From assembly GCA_018604165.1 (NCBI GenBank), contig CP075895.1, positions 1,325,501-1,389,500 on the forward strand: a DNA stretch of 64,000 bases, read 5' to 3'. The translations under genes were made by a program, and so were the position numbers. This DNA is from Chitinophagaceae bacterium LGM1. Lineage in GTDB: Bacteria > Bacteroidota > Bacteroidia > Chitinophagales > Chitinophagaceae. The notes below the pieces were generated by a model. That model did no database searches, was not told where the DNA came from, and worked only from the letters and a program-made list of their open reading frames with translations. Each line of letters starts with the position of its first letter. The stretch's first letter is position 1. This document shows positions 1 through 6,710 of this stretch, one piece after another.

Positions 1-80
1 ACTACAGGCTGAACTTCTACACAGCCAAAACAAAACCTGCTGCAAAATATACATGGACTATCAACCCCAAAAACAAATAA
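1..80 (+). CDS. C-terminal end of an unidentified CDS (5' end outside window)
   Basis: Reading from base 3, an open frame runs without a stop to TAA at 78-80 and encodes 25 residues, rich in Lys, Thr and aromatic residues, ending in Pro-Lys-Asn-Lys. The next ATG is 4 bases after the stop, which suggests the same transcript. Too little is visible to name a family. It could also be a chance open frame, but the tight junction with the next gene favours a real gene end. Confidence 0.45.
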   Translation, partial: YRLNFYTAKTKPAAKYTWTINPKNK

Positions 81-84
81 GCGT

Positions 85-441
85 ATGAAAAAGACAATCA
101 TTGTTGCTTGTGTGATGGCATTTTTGGGTGGTATATTTTCACTATTCATGTCGGGCTTGTGGATAGCAGCCGTGTTGCCATTTATTGTTACCGTTAGTAT
201 GCAGGTAAAAGGCAGGCAAGGATTTGGTTTGGGCTTTTTGGGTATAGCACTATTATGGCTTGTGTTGATACTATTGAAAGACGTACCCAACCATCATATA
301 CTATCAACCCGTATGGCTGGGCTGTTAAGTTTGCCCAATGCTGCATTGTTTATACTCGTCAATGTATTTTTAGGTGGATTGATTGGCGGACTATCAGGGT
401 GGAGTGGAGCAGTAATGAACAAGGCGTTTAGGAAATCATGA
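85..441 (+). CDS. small integral membrane protein, unknown function
   Basis: The gene encodes 118 residues starting at ATG 85, 4 bases after the preceding stop. Hydrophobicity suggests three or four membrane segments (about residues 5-20, 24-40, 48-65 and 84-108), with a Gly-rich last segment (motif GGLIGGLSG) and a basic C-terminus. I do not recognise the family. It lies just upstream of the CDF transporter, but a -7 box at 460-467 suggests that the transporter has its own promoter. The function is not predictable from sequence alone. Confidence 0.7.
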   Translation: MKKTIIVACVMAFLGGIFSLFMSGLWIAAVLPFIVTVSMQVKGRQGFGLGFLGIALLWLVLILLKDVPNHHILSTRMAGLLSLPNAALFILVNVFLGGLIGGLSGWSGAVMNKAFRKS

Positions 442-459
442 TTTTTCTTTTTTACTTTT

Positions 460-467
460 TACTTTTG
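460..467 (+). promoter_or_regulatory. Bacteroidota -7 promoter element before the CDF gene
   Basis: TACTTTTG matches the TAnnTTTG -7 consensus and ends 8 bases before the GTG start at 476, so the message would be nearly leaderless. No convincing -33 TTTG at the right distance was seen. Confidence 0.45.
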
Positions 468-475
468 AATTTGCA

Positions 476-1447
476 GTGCCAATACGCATCCAACGATACA
501 TAGCTATACTTTCCGTAGCACTCTTTTTGGGTAAGCTATGGGCTTGGTATCTTACCCACTCTGTAACGGTACTGACAGATGCGCTGGAAAGTACTGTGAA
601 CGTAATAGCAGGCTTCATAGGTTTGTACAGCATTATACTGGCTGCAAAGCCAAGAGATATAGACCATCCCTATGGGCATGGCAAGGCAGAGTTTATATCA
701 AGCGCGGTAGAGGGTGCGCTGATATTTATTGCAGGGCTGATGATTGTGTACGAAGCCATAGACCAACTGATACATCCCAAAGCACTCTACAAACTGGATG
801 TGGGTATGTACATCATCGGTGCTACGGGTGTGCTCAATTTTATCATAGGTAGCTATGCGGTATCACAGGGTAAAAAACAACGCTCACTGATATTAGAGAG
901 TGCAGGCAAACACCTGCGGGTAGATGCGTATTCTACCTTTGCCATTGTAGCAGGGTTGGCGCTCATTATGCTAACAAATATACAGTGGTTGGATAGTGCT
1001 GTAGCTATTGTTATTGCAATCATCATCATCTTTACAGGCTATAAATTGGTACGCCGTAGCCTTGCAGGCATTATGGACGAGGCAGATATGCAACTGCTGA
1101 ACGATGTAATAGCTTACCTGCAACAACACCGCAAAGCACAATGGATAGACCTGCACAATATGCGTGTAATGCAATATGGCGATGTAATGCACTTAGATGC
1201 CCACATGACACTGCCTTGGTACTACAATGTAAAAGATGCCGATGCGGAAATACACCTGCTGGAAGATATGATAAAACAACACTTTGCCAACAAGGTAGAA
1301 GTGTTCATACATCTAGATGCCTGCCAACCCTACCAATGCAAGCTATGCGCCATAGCCGACTGCCCCCAACGGCAAGCTCCCTTTACCGCCCAACACCAAT
1401 GGACACTGGACAATGTGTGGTACGACTCCAAGCACGGAAAAGAATAG
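476..1447 (+). CDS. cation diffusion facilitator (CDF) family metal efflux transporter
   Basis: The 323-residue protein would export divalent metal ions such as Zn2+, Fe2+ or Co2+ across the inner membrane in exchange for protons. The N-terminal half has the CDF pattern of hydrophobic segments. The helix-II metal-site sequence LTDALES and the HPYGHGKAE loop are both visible (residues about 35-75), and the cytoplasmic ferredoxin-like domain follows from about residue 210. The C-terminus is unusual: after the domain come four cysteines spaced C-x3-C-x2-C-x4-C (about residues 282-294), a likely extra metal site or sensor tail. The start is GTG; TM1 begins a few residues later, so a later start is unlikely. 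The metal specificity cannot be told from sequence alone. Confidence 0.9.
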   Translation: MPIRIQRYIAILSVALFLGKLWAWYLTHSVTVLTDALESTVNVIAGFIGLYSIILAAKPRDIDHPYGHGKAEFISSAVEGALIFIAGLMIVYEAIDQLIHPKALYKLDVGMYIIGATGVLNFIIGSYAVSQGKKQRSLILESAGKHLRVDAYSTFAIVAGLALIMLTNIQWLDSAVAIVIAIIIIFTGYKLVRRSLAGIMDEADMQLLNDVIAYLQQHRKAQWIDLHNMRVMQYGDVMHLDAHMTLPWYYNVKDADAEIHLLEDMIKQHFANKVEVFIHLDACQPYQCKLCAIADCPQRQAPFTAQHQWTLDNVWYDSKHGKE

Positions 1448-1496
1448 TGTTAAAAATCCTAATATCTAATAGCGAAATCCTAAATTTTGTTTCAGT

Positions 1497-1605
1497 CCGT
1501 TTCATGCGTTTCACAGTTTGTGAAATGAAATGGTGAAACAGGAGTGTATCAGGTGTATCACCTGTATCATCATTTTTTTGGTGATACACTTGGTACAAGT
1601 GATAC
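1497..1605 (+). repeat. compound palindromic repeat, copy R1
   Basis: About 110 bases built from two modules: a GTTTCAC/GTGAAAC module (1497-1540) followed by a GTGTATCA/TGATACAC module (1543-1605), each with internal inverted repeats. Its reverse complement aligns along its whole length with R2 at 2322-2437, so R1 and R2 face each other around the gene 1646-2281. The GTTTCAC module of R1 has diverged in its centre compared with the other copies. The repeat carries no plausible coding frame. Confidence 0.8.
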
Positions 1606-1645
1606 AATGACTTTATTGAATTTCACATGTAGTTATATTTGTAGT

Positions 1646-2281
1646 ATGAAATACTTATTAGCCTTATTTTTTTCTTGTAGTCTTTATGGTTCTTTTGCTC
1701 AGTTACCTATAGATTCAATCTTACATCTAGATATGAATTCGTTGAGTGGCTCAATGCTTTATATTAATAGAGATAGTACTTATTATATTGGTTGGTCTGG
1801 CTGTTCTTCTACGCATATTGCTTTTGGTAAATGGTATGTAAGTAAGGATACTTTTATTATGAAGCCTGCAACAGATACTAATTGGCAAATAATACGTTCA
1901 TTTTCTTATAAACCTAAAGTGCGTAATGATACTGCATATGTATCATTTATTGATAATTATGGAAATCCTGTTAACACGAATCAATTAGGATTTTTTGATG
2001 AAAAAGGTAACGACATTGATGAGTATAACAGATATTGTGGTAGTGAGCTTTTTGTAGAATCTAAAAAAGCAGTGTACTTCTATATATATTATAATAGGTT
2101 CAATAAAAGTGCTAAAGAATATATACCCATTTTATATAATGATATTGATATTGTATTTAACCCGCCCTCAGGTATGTTAGATAGAGGTATAGAGCAAGTT
2201 ACAACAACACAGATAAAGAAGTACTTAATAAAAAGTGATGGGTTGTACGATATAGATAATGTGGGGTGGATATACAGATAG
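1646..2281 (+). CDS. orphan secreted protein, unknown function
   Basis: The start is ATG 1646, because a clean signal peptide (Lys followed by a hydrophobic stretch, then SFA-Q) begins there. An open frame runs further upstream from 1544, but it lies inside repeat R1. The mature protein is about 190 residues, rich in Tyr, Asp, Ser and Ile, and contains a GKWYVSKDTFIMKP stretch reminiscent of lipocalin/META-like 'GKW' beta-barrels. The gene is visibly more AT-rich than neighbouring housekeeping genes and is bracketed by the inverted repeats R1 and R2. That suggests acquisition as a cassette. No family was recognised; the cleavage site predicts a periplasmic or surface location. Confidence 0.75.
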   Translation: MKYLLALFFSCSLYGSFAQLPIDSILHLDMNSLSGSMLYINRDSTYYIGWSGCSSTHIAFGKWYVSKDTFIMKPATDTNWQIIRSFSYKPKVRNDTAYVSFIDNYGNPVNTNQLGFFDEKGNDIDEYNRYCGSELFVESKKAVYFYIYYNRFNKSAKEYIPILYNDIDIVFNPPSGMLDRGIEQVTTTQIKKYLIKSDGLYDIDNVGWIYR

Positions 2282-2321
2282 TTTCCAACATCTACTGAAG
2301 TAGATAATAAAATCATTTTAC

Positions 2322-2437
2322 TGTATCATCTGTACCAAGTGTATCATCATTTTATTTAGTGATACAGGTGATACACTACACTCACGTTTCACTCATTTCA
2401 CCATTTCAGATATGCAACACTGAAACGAGTGAAACGG
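2322..2437 (-). repeat. compound palindromic repeat, copy R2 (inverted relative to R1)
   Basis: The copy has a TGTATCA/TGATACA module (2322-2377) followed by a GTTTCAC...GTGAAAC module (2385-2436). The second module contains TTTCAG-N10-CTGAAA nested inside GTTTCACTC...GAGTGAAAC, so it can form a long hairpin. The copy is intact and is the near reverse complement of R1. It separates two AT-rich orphan genes. Confidence 0.8.
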
Positions 2438-2475
2438 TATTTAGCTTAACACAAATCCTTACATTTACTTAAGCT

Positions 2476-3219
2476 ATGAAGTGTCTGATATATACAACTA
2501 TATTATTATTACTTTTCTCATATAGTGCTTTTGCAAAAGATAAAGTATTAGCAGTATATGCAGATGGTATTACTAAACTTACTTTGTATTCAGATAACAG
2601 TTTTCTTTTAGAACACATAGACCCGATATTCCCATATAACTTTCAATCATTTACCAATAAAGGAAAGTGGGTACAATCTGGCAATAAGGTTATACTAAAC
2701 CCTGATAAAAAGAAAATGCCAGCTATTGTTGATATGGTTGAGAAGCAAACGAGTGCTGACTCTATACGTATTAAAGTAAACTATCGTGTTGCATGGTATG
2801 ATAACGGCGTATTTACTAAATATGAAGATTATCCTTTCGATATGATTACAGTTTGTATAAACAATAAGAGAAAAGGGTATCATCATTTAGTACATAAAAA
2901 GCACATCTCACGCTGTCTTAATCAACCTAATATTAAAAGACAAATAGTTGTTGATTCAACAAATACTATATCATTGACAAAAGAGCAGGTACAATACCTG
3001 TATGTTAAAACATGGGGCTTCGATGATTTTATTAAATTGACCACTAACAATCCTAAGTCTGATTATTTTGAAATCAATATTACTCATCCAATAGACATAA
3101 ATCGTAACCTTGCGAGTAAAGTAGTGATATTAAAGAAGAAAGCCGCTCTGTATTATGAGCATAATGGTAAAGTCTCGAAAAATATATTTATCAATAGATT
3201 GAACAAACAAAAAGACTAA
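2476..3219 (+). CDS. orphan secreted protein, unknown function
   Basis: The 247-residue protein has an N-terminal signal peptide (residues 1-20, cleavage near AFA-K). The mature part contains a GKWVQSGNKVILNP stretch that lines up with the GKW segment of the protein encoded at 1646-2281, suggesting a shared small beta-barrel fold, and its C-terminal third is Lys/Asn-rich. The gene is AT-rich and sits between repeats R2 and R3. I recognise no domain. The resemblance to its neighbour is by eye and weak; a distant paralogue relationship is an inference. Confidence 0.75.
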   Translation: MKCLIYTTILLLLFSYSAFAKDKVLAVYADGITKLTLYSDNSFLLEHIDPIFPYNFQSFTNKGKWVQSGNKVILNPDKKKMPAIVDMVEKQTSADSIRIKVNYRVAWYDNGVFTKYEDYPFDMITVCINNKRKGYHHLVHKKHISRCLNQPNIKRQIVVDSTNTISLTKEQVQYLYVKTWGFDDFIKLTTNNPKSDYFEINITHPIDINRNLASKVVILKKKAALYYEHNGKVSKNIFINRLNKQKD

Positions 3220-3226
3220 CACTCCC

Positions 3227-3275
3227 GTTTCACCTGTTTCACCATTTCAGATATGCAACACTGAAACGCGTGAAA
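3227..3275 (-). repeat. palindromic repeat, copy R3 (GTTTCA module only)
   Basis: GTTTCACC...GGTGAAA-type arms enclose the same TTTCAG-N10-CTGAAA core seen in R2, with ATGCAACA in the loop. The GTATCA module is missing. The copy lies 8 bases after the stop of the second orphan gene and in the same orientation as R2. Confidence 0.75.
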
Positions 3276-3631
3276 AAAAATCGTAGCATACCCCTATATC
3301 CCCATGCAGGGGACTTTGTTTCAACCACTAATAGAAATAATCGAAGCCCGATAGTTTGGCAGCACAGTAGTAACGGAGTCTAATAGATAGCCCCCATTGA
3401 CCTTTCTGTCATTGGTCTATGGCAGCTTTTCTTTGTTTCTTTCTTTTGCTGCCAAAAGAAAGAAAGGAAGCGCAGGCAAGAGGGTGGCAAATAACTCGCA
3501 TAGAGTCAACACTCATTTCGTGAGATTGCTTCGTTCCTCGCAAAGACGAGAGAGGGTATTTGTTTCACCATTTCAGTTATGCAACACTGAAACGTGTGAA
3601 ACAACAAACCTGGTAAATCCCTTAATCTCCC
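3276..3631. repeat. non-coding mosaic of dispersed repeats, including hairpin 3436-3465 and copy R4 at 3561-3602
   Basis: No gene is supported here. The stretch holds a 13-bp perfect stem (TTTCTTTCTTTTG at 3436-3448 with its complement at 3453-3465). It also holds a segment at 3522-3547 resembling the 'GATTGCTTCGTTCCTCGC' repeat found scattered in many Bacteroidota genomes (from memory), and a fourth copy of the GTTTCAC palindrome (R4, 3561-3602) with the same ATGCAACACTGAAAC core. Pieces of different repeat families abut directly, as expected where repeats insert into one another. An open frame at 3397-3699 is incidental. Confidence 0.65.
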
Positions 3632-4099
3632 CTAATCCTGGTTCAAACTTTCGTAACCAGTATCCACCAACCAATCTCTGCTATCGGCAGCAGCAGTAGC
3701 CAGTTCATCGCAGCGGTTGTTCATAGGGTTGTTGGCATGGCCTTTTACCCATACAAATTTTATACGGTGCTTGCTGTGGTGTTTCAGGTATTCTTGCCAC
3801 AAGTCGGTATTCTTTACATCTTTCCAACCCTTTTTTATCCATCCCCATATCCACCCCTTGTCTATGGCATTTACCACATAGCTACTGTCGCTGTATATAA
3901 CCACGTCCAGCCCCTCACGTGTCAGCATTTGCAGCGCTACTATTACAGCCATCAGTTCCATACGGTTGTTGGTCGTCTTACGGAAGCCTTGCGAAAACTC
4001 CTTGCGTGTTTGTCCCCATTGCATCACAATGCCATAGCCACCGGGGCCGGGGTTGCCGCGAGAGGCTCCGTCTGTATAAATTATCAGTTGTTGCGACAT
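3632..4099 (-). CDS. rnhA: ribonuclease HI
   Basis: This 155-residue enzyme cleaves the RNA strand of RNA-DNA hybrids (R-loops, Okazaki primers). The RNase H fold is clear: YTDGASRGNPGPGGYG at the N-terminus holds the first catalytic Asp, NNRMELMAV the Glu, YSDSSYV the second Asp, and the NNRCDELA helix the last Asp. The basic WIWGWIKKGWK handle follows the second Asp. I start at ATG 4099; the frame extends upstream to 4153, but that part overlaps the divergent promoter region and is not typical of the family. The gene is divergent from mqnA. Confidence 0.95.
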   Translation of the reverse strand: MSQQLIIYTDGASRGNPGPGGYGIVMQWGQTRKEFSQGFRKTTNNRMELMAVIVALQMLTREGLDVVIYSDSSYVVNAIDKGWIWGWIKKGWKDVKNTDLWQEYLKHHSKHRIKFVWVKGHANNPMNNRCDELATAAADSRDWLVDTGYESLNQD

Positions 4100-4117
4100 G
4101 AATTGGCTTGCTTCCGC

Positions 4118-4137
4118 TATCTTTGCGCCCAAATTTA
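4118..4137. promoter_or_regulatory. overlapping face-to-face -7 elements for mqnA and rnhA
   Basis: On the plus strand TATCTTTG (4118-4125) precedes mqnA. On the minus strand TAAATTTG (plus-strand positions 4137-4130) precedes rnhA. Both match TAnnTTTG exactly and are only 4 bases apart, pointing toward each other, so polymerase could occupy only one at a time. The -33 elements are not convincing. This is a sequence match only. Confidence 0.45.
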
Positions 4138-4142
4138 GTCTG

Positions 4143-4883
4143 TTGAACGCCAAAATAAAAGTTGCACCTGTCAGTTATTTGAATACCAAGCCATTGCTCT
4201 ACGGCATAGAGCGTAGCAGCGTGATGGATAGTATTGAAATAGTGGCAGATTATCCTGCCAATGTAGCGGGTGCATTGCAGCGTGGCGATATAGACCTTGC
4301 ACTGCTGCCCGTTGCAGCTATACCAACCATCCCCAATGCCAATATCGTATCAGACTACGGGATAGCAGCCGATGGTAAGGTAGCATCGGTGTGTATCTTC
4401 AGCATGGTGCCGATGGAAGCGATAGAAACCGTGTATCTCGACTATCAGAGCCGCACATCTGTAAAGCTGGCACAACTGCTGCTGGAAAAACTATGGAAGA
4501 AAACAGTAGTGTATAAACCCGCTACGGAAAATTACATAGACTACATCAACGATACTACAGCAGGTGTTATCATTGGCGACAGGGCATTGAAGCAGCTCAC
4601 TAATTTCGAGTACATCTACGACCTTGCCGATGGGTGGAAGCAACTAACAGGTTTACCCTTTGTGTTTGCCGCATGGGTAGCCAACAAGCAACTACCCGAA
4701 GATTTTAGGGCTGCTTTTAATGCTGCGAATGCAGAGGGTTTGCTGCATGTAGATGAAGTAGTAGCTGCCAATCCGTTTCCGTACTACAACCTGTACACCT
4801 ACTATACTCAAAACATACACTACCTGCTGGATGCTGATAAGAAGAAAGGGATGGAGCTATTTTTGGAGATGATAGCGGGATAA
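4143..4883 (+). CDS. mqnA: chorismate dehydratase, futalosine menaquinone pathway
   Basis: MqnA converts chorismate to 3-[(1-carboxyvinyl)oxy]benzoate, the first step of futalosine-dependent menaquinone synthesis in the cytoplasm. The fold is periplasmic-binding-protein-like. The family N-terminus VAPVSYLNTKPLLYG is present, followed by the DLALLPVAAIP segment and the FVFAAWVANK motif of the C-terminal lobe. I prefer the TTG start at 4143: it places the protein start just before the conserved KIKVAPVSYLN and leaves the promoter at 4118 outside the gene. The ATG at 4098 would give 15 extra residues and overlap rnhA. The gene stands alone here; other mqn genes are not in the window. Confidence 0.85.
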   Translation: MNAKIKVAPVSYLNTKPLLYGIERSSVMDSIEIVADYPANVAGALQRGDIDLALLPVAAIPTIPNANIVSDYGIAADGKVASVCIFSMVPMEAIETVYLDYQSRTSVKLAQLLLEKLWKKTVVYKPATENYIDYINDTTAGVIIGDRALKQLTNFEYIYDLADGWKQLTGLPFVFAAWVANKQLPEDFRAAFNAANAEGLLHVDEVVAANPFPYYNLYTYYTQNIHYLLDADKKKGMELFLEMIAG

Positions 4884-4916
4884 GTTGTGTTGATAGTATA
4901 TAGCAAACAGTAATAG

Positions 4917-4924
4917 TATCTTTG
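4917..4924 (+). promoter_or_regulatory. -7 promoter element of the HMG-CoA-lyase-like gene
   Basis: TATCTTTG is an exact TAnnTTTG match, 17 bases before ATG 4942. A TTG lies 24 bases upstream, a little too far for an ideal -33. Confidence 0.5.
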
Positions 4925-4941
4925 TAAAAGACTCACGCCTC

Positions 4942-5805
4942 ATGACTCAAACCTCACGACTTAGTTTAATAGAATGCCCCCGCGATGCCATGCAGGGTTG
5001 GAAGCACCACATACCTACCGAGGTAAAGGTGAAATACCTGAATGCGCTCTTGCAGGTAGGTTTTGATGTGTTGGATTTTGGTTCTTTTGTGTCTGCCAAA
5101 GCCATACCACAACTGGCAGATACCAAAGATGTAATACCCCAACTGCAATTGGACGGGGTAGCTACAAAACTGCTTGCCATCATAGCCAATACGCGTGGGG
5201 CGGAAGAAGCGGTAGGGTATGAGCAGATACGCTATCTGGGTTTCCCGTTTTCCATATCAGAAACATTTCAGTTGAGAAATACCAATAAAACAATTGCCGA
5301 ATCGCTGAAACAGGTACAGGAGATACAAAACCTCTGTGTGCAAAACGGTAAAGAACTCGTAGTATATATATCTATGGGTTTTGGCAATCCGTATGGCGAT
5401 GAATATAGTGCAGAGGTAGCCATTAAATGGGTAGGGCAGTTGGCACAGATGGGTATAAAAACCATTGCGATGTCTGACACTGTAGGCGTAGCCAGGCCCG
5501 ATAATATCGAGTATATATTCAAGACATTAGTGCCCGAGTTTAAGGATGTACATATTGGCGCACACTTCCACAGCACAGCAGATGCTTGGGAAGAAAAAAT
5601 ACAAACCGCCTACGATAATGGTTGTATACGTTTCGACAGTGCCATGAAAGGCATAGGCGGCTGCCCGATGGCAGAAGACGAACTGGTAGGCAACATAGCC
5701 ACCGAAAACATTGTACAGTGGGCAGATAAAAACAACATTCTACTCCCCATCAACCGCGAAGCATTTAACAAAGCATGGCTGATGGCGGCGGAGGTGTTTG
5801 TGTAG
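4942..5805 (+). CDS. hydroxymethylglutaryl-CoA lyase family protein
   Basis: HMG-CoA lyase cleaves HMG-CoA to acetyl-CoA and acetoacetate in leucine degradation. The 287-residue protein has the DRE-TIM/HMGL barrel features: a metal-binding Asp in ECPRDAMQ near residue 14, the ISETFQLRNTNKT segment, the metal-binding HFH (about residue 208), and the GIGGCPMAEDELVGNIATE signature with its catalytic Cys. The N-terminal motif differs from the usual GPRDGLQNE, which is common in Bacteroidota versions, so the exact substrate is not certain. Related barrel aldolases are the main alternative. It is monocistronic, followed directly by repeats. Confidence 0.88.
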   Translation: MTQTSRLSLIECPRDAMQGWKHHIPTEVKVKYLNALLQVGFDVLDFGSFVSAKAIPQLADTKDVIPQLQLDGVATKLLAIIANTRGAEEAVGYEQIRYLGFPFSISETFQLRNTNKTIAESLKQVQEIQNLCVQNGKELVVYISMGFGNPYGDEYSAEVAIKWVGQLAQMGIKTIAMSDTVGVARPDNIEYIFKTLVPEFKDVHIGAHFHSTADAWEEKIQTAYDNGCIRFDSAMKGIGGCPMAEDELVGNIATENIVQWADKNNILLPINREAFNKAWLMAAEVFV

Positions 5806-5806
5806 T

Positions 5807-5943
5807 GTTGTTCTGCCCCGATGGGGCAGGTGTTATTTTGTTTCTGTGTTCTACAAAGCTTGCAGTCCTACGGACTGACTTTAATATTTAATACACAAAA
5901 TGTTAATACATAAGCATACCCCGTAGGGGTAAAAGCTTTGTAG
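5807..5943 (+). repeat. REP-like compound repeat, tandem copy 1
   Basis: The copy starts 2 bases after the lyase stop. It holds three small palindromes in order: TGCCCCgatGGGGCA, CAGTCCtacGGACTG and ACCCCgtaGGGGT. The last two are enclosed by an outer inverted repeat CTACAAAGCTT / AAGCTTTGTAG, so the unit can fold into a branched hairpin. It is followed without a gap by copy 2, which differs at only a few positions. Confidence 0.85.
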
Positions 5944-6081
5944 GTTGTTCTGCCCCCAATGGGGCAAGTGTTATTTTGTTGCTGTATTCTACAAAGCTTA
6001 CAGTCCTACGGACTGACTTGAATATTTAATACACAAAATGCTAATGCATAAGCATACCCCGTAGGGGTAAAAGCTTTGTAG
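5944..6081 (+). repeat. REP-like compound repeat, tandem copy 2
   Basis: This is a near-identical head-to-tail duplicate of the preceding 137-base unit, with the same palindromes and outer inverted repeat. Substitutions are few and lie mostly outside the stems, so the hairpins are preserved. It is followed by a further palindrome TTTGTCCC-atc-GGGACAAA at 6102-6120 and then the IS200-like transposase gene. Confidence 0.85.
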
Positions 6082-6101
6082 CATCACGCCACAAAACGAT
6101 A

Positions 6102-6120
6102 TTTGTCCCATCGGGACAAA
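6102..6120. repeat. short palindrome upstream of the RAYT gene
   Basis: An 8-bp perfect stem TTTGTCCC / GGGACAAA with a 3-base loop lies 46 bases before the transposase start. It resembles the other GTCC/GGAC palindromes of the adjacent units and may mark the left end of the transposase locus or be a recognition hairpin. Confidence 0.6.
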
Positions 6121-6166
6121 ACACCCAACGTAACATGATAATTGCATAAATTGAATGTTAATTGAT

Positions 6167-6628
6167 ATGCCAAACACATATACACAACTATACATCCACT
6201 TTGTATTTGCTGTAAAATACCGTTCAGCAATGCTCAAGCCTGAATGGGATGAAAGATTACGATTATACATTACCGCAATTGTGCAAAACCATAAACATAA
6301 AATGTTGGCAATAAATAACATGCCCGACCATTTGCACATGCTCATTGGTTTGCACCCTGCACAATCTGTTGCAGAACTGATGCGAATAGTAAAAGGGGAA
6401 TCATCTGAATGGATAAATAAAGAAAAACTGACAACTTACAAGTTTAGCTGGCAAGAAGGTTATGGGGCATTTTCTTATGCCAAATCGCAAATAGATAATG
6501 TAATAAGCTACATTGCGAACCAACAAGAACACCACAGAAAAACAAGCTTTTTAGAAGAATACATTGATATGCTCAAAAAGTTTGAGATAGATTATAATGA
6601 AGCATATATCTTCAAGCTGCCTGAATAG
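6167..6628 (+). CDS. IS200-like Y1 transposase (REP-associated tyrosine transposase, RAYT type)
   Basis: The 153-residue protein (from ATG 6167; ATG 6155 is possible but gives a non-family N-terminus) is a full-length Y1_Tnp domain. The HUH motif is visible as MPDHLHML (about residue 50), and a candidate catalytic Tyr lies in FSYAKSQ (about residue 104). The order YTQLYIHFVFAVKYR - DHLHM - GESSEWIN - FSWQEGYGAFSY - ISYIANQQEHH matches the common Bacteroidota members. Such enzymes nick single-stranded hairpins and move IS200 or REP elements; the adjacent tandem palindromes are plausible substrates. The gene looks intact, with no accompanying TnpB. Whether it is an autonomous IS or a domesticated RAYT is not decided by the sequence. 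Confidence 0.92.
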   Translation: MPNTYTQLYIHFVFAVKYRSAMLKPEWDERLRLYITAIVQNHKHKMLAINNMPDHLHMLIGLHPAQSVAELMRIVKGESSEWINKEKLTTYKFSWQEGYGAFSYAKSQIDNVISYIANQQEHHRKTSFLEEYIDMLKKFEIDYNEAYIFKLPE

Positions 6629-6657
6629 TGACTACTATTGTATTCAAATACTATCTC

Positions 6658-6665
6658 TATCTTTA
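6658..6665 (+). promoter_or_regulatory. possible -7 element of panB
   Basis: TATCTTTA matches TAnnTTTG at 7 of 8 positions, with a TTG at 6638-6640 seventeen bases upstream. The leader to ATG 6711 is about 40 bases and contains a small CCCtttaGGG palindrome. Confidence 0.35.
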
Positions 6666-6710
6666 CAATTCTTATCTAATCTGTAAAAGCCCCTTTAGGG
6701 TTTCGGGTTT

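Noticed and set aside
1544-1645. Longer start for the orphan secreted protein
   Set aside because: It is coded by repeat R1, and the signal peptide begins at 1646.
3397-3699. 100-residue open frame in the repeat mosaic
   Set aside because: It consists of translated repeats and runs into rnhA on the other strand.
4098-4142. ATG start of mqnA at 4098
   Set aside because: It would place an exact -7 element inside the gene and adds residues unlike the family; kept only as an alternative.
5807-6081. Possible CRISPR array
   Set aside because: There are only two long, near-identical, adjacent units with no spacers and no cas genes; they are tandem REP-like repeats.
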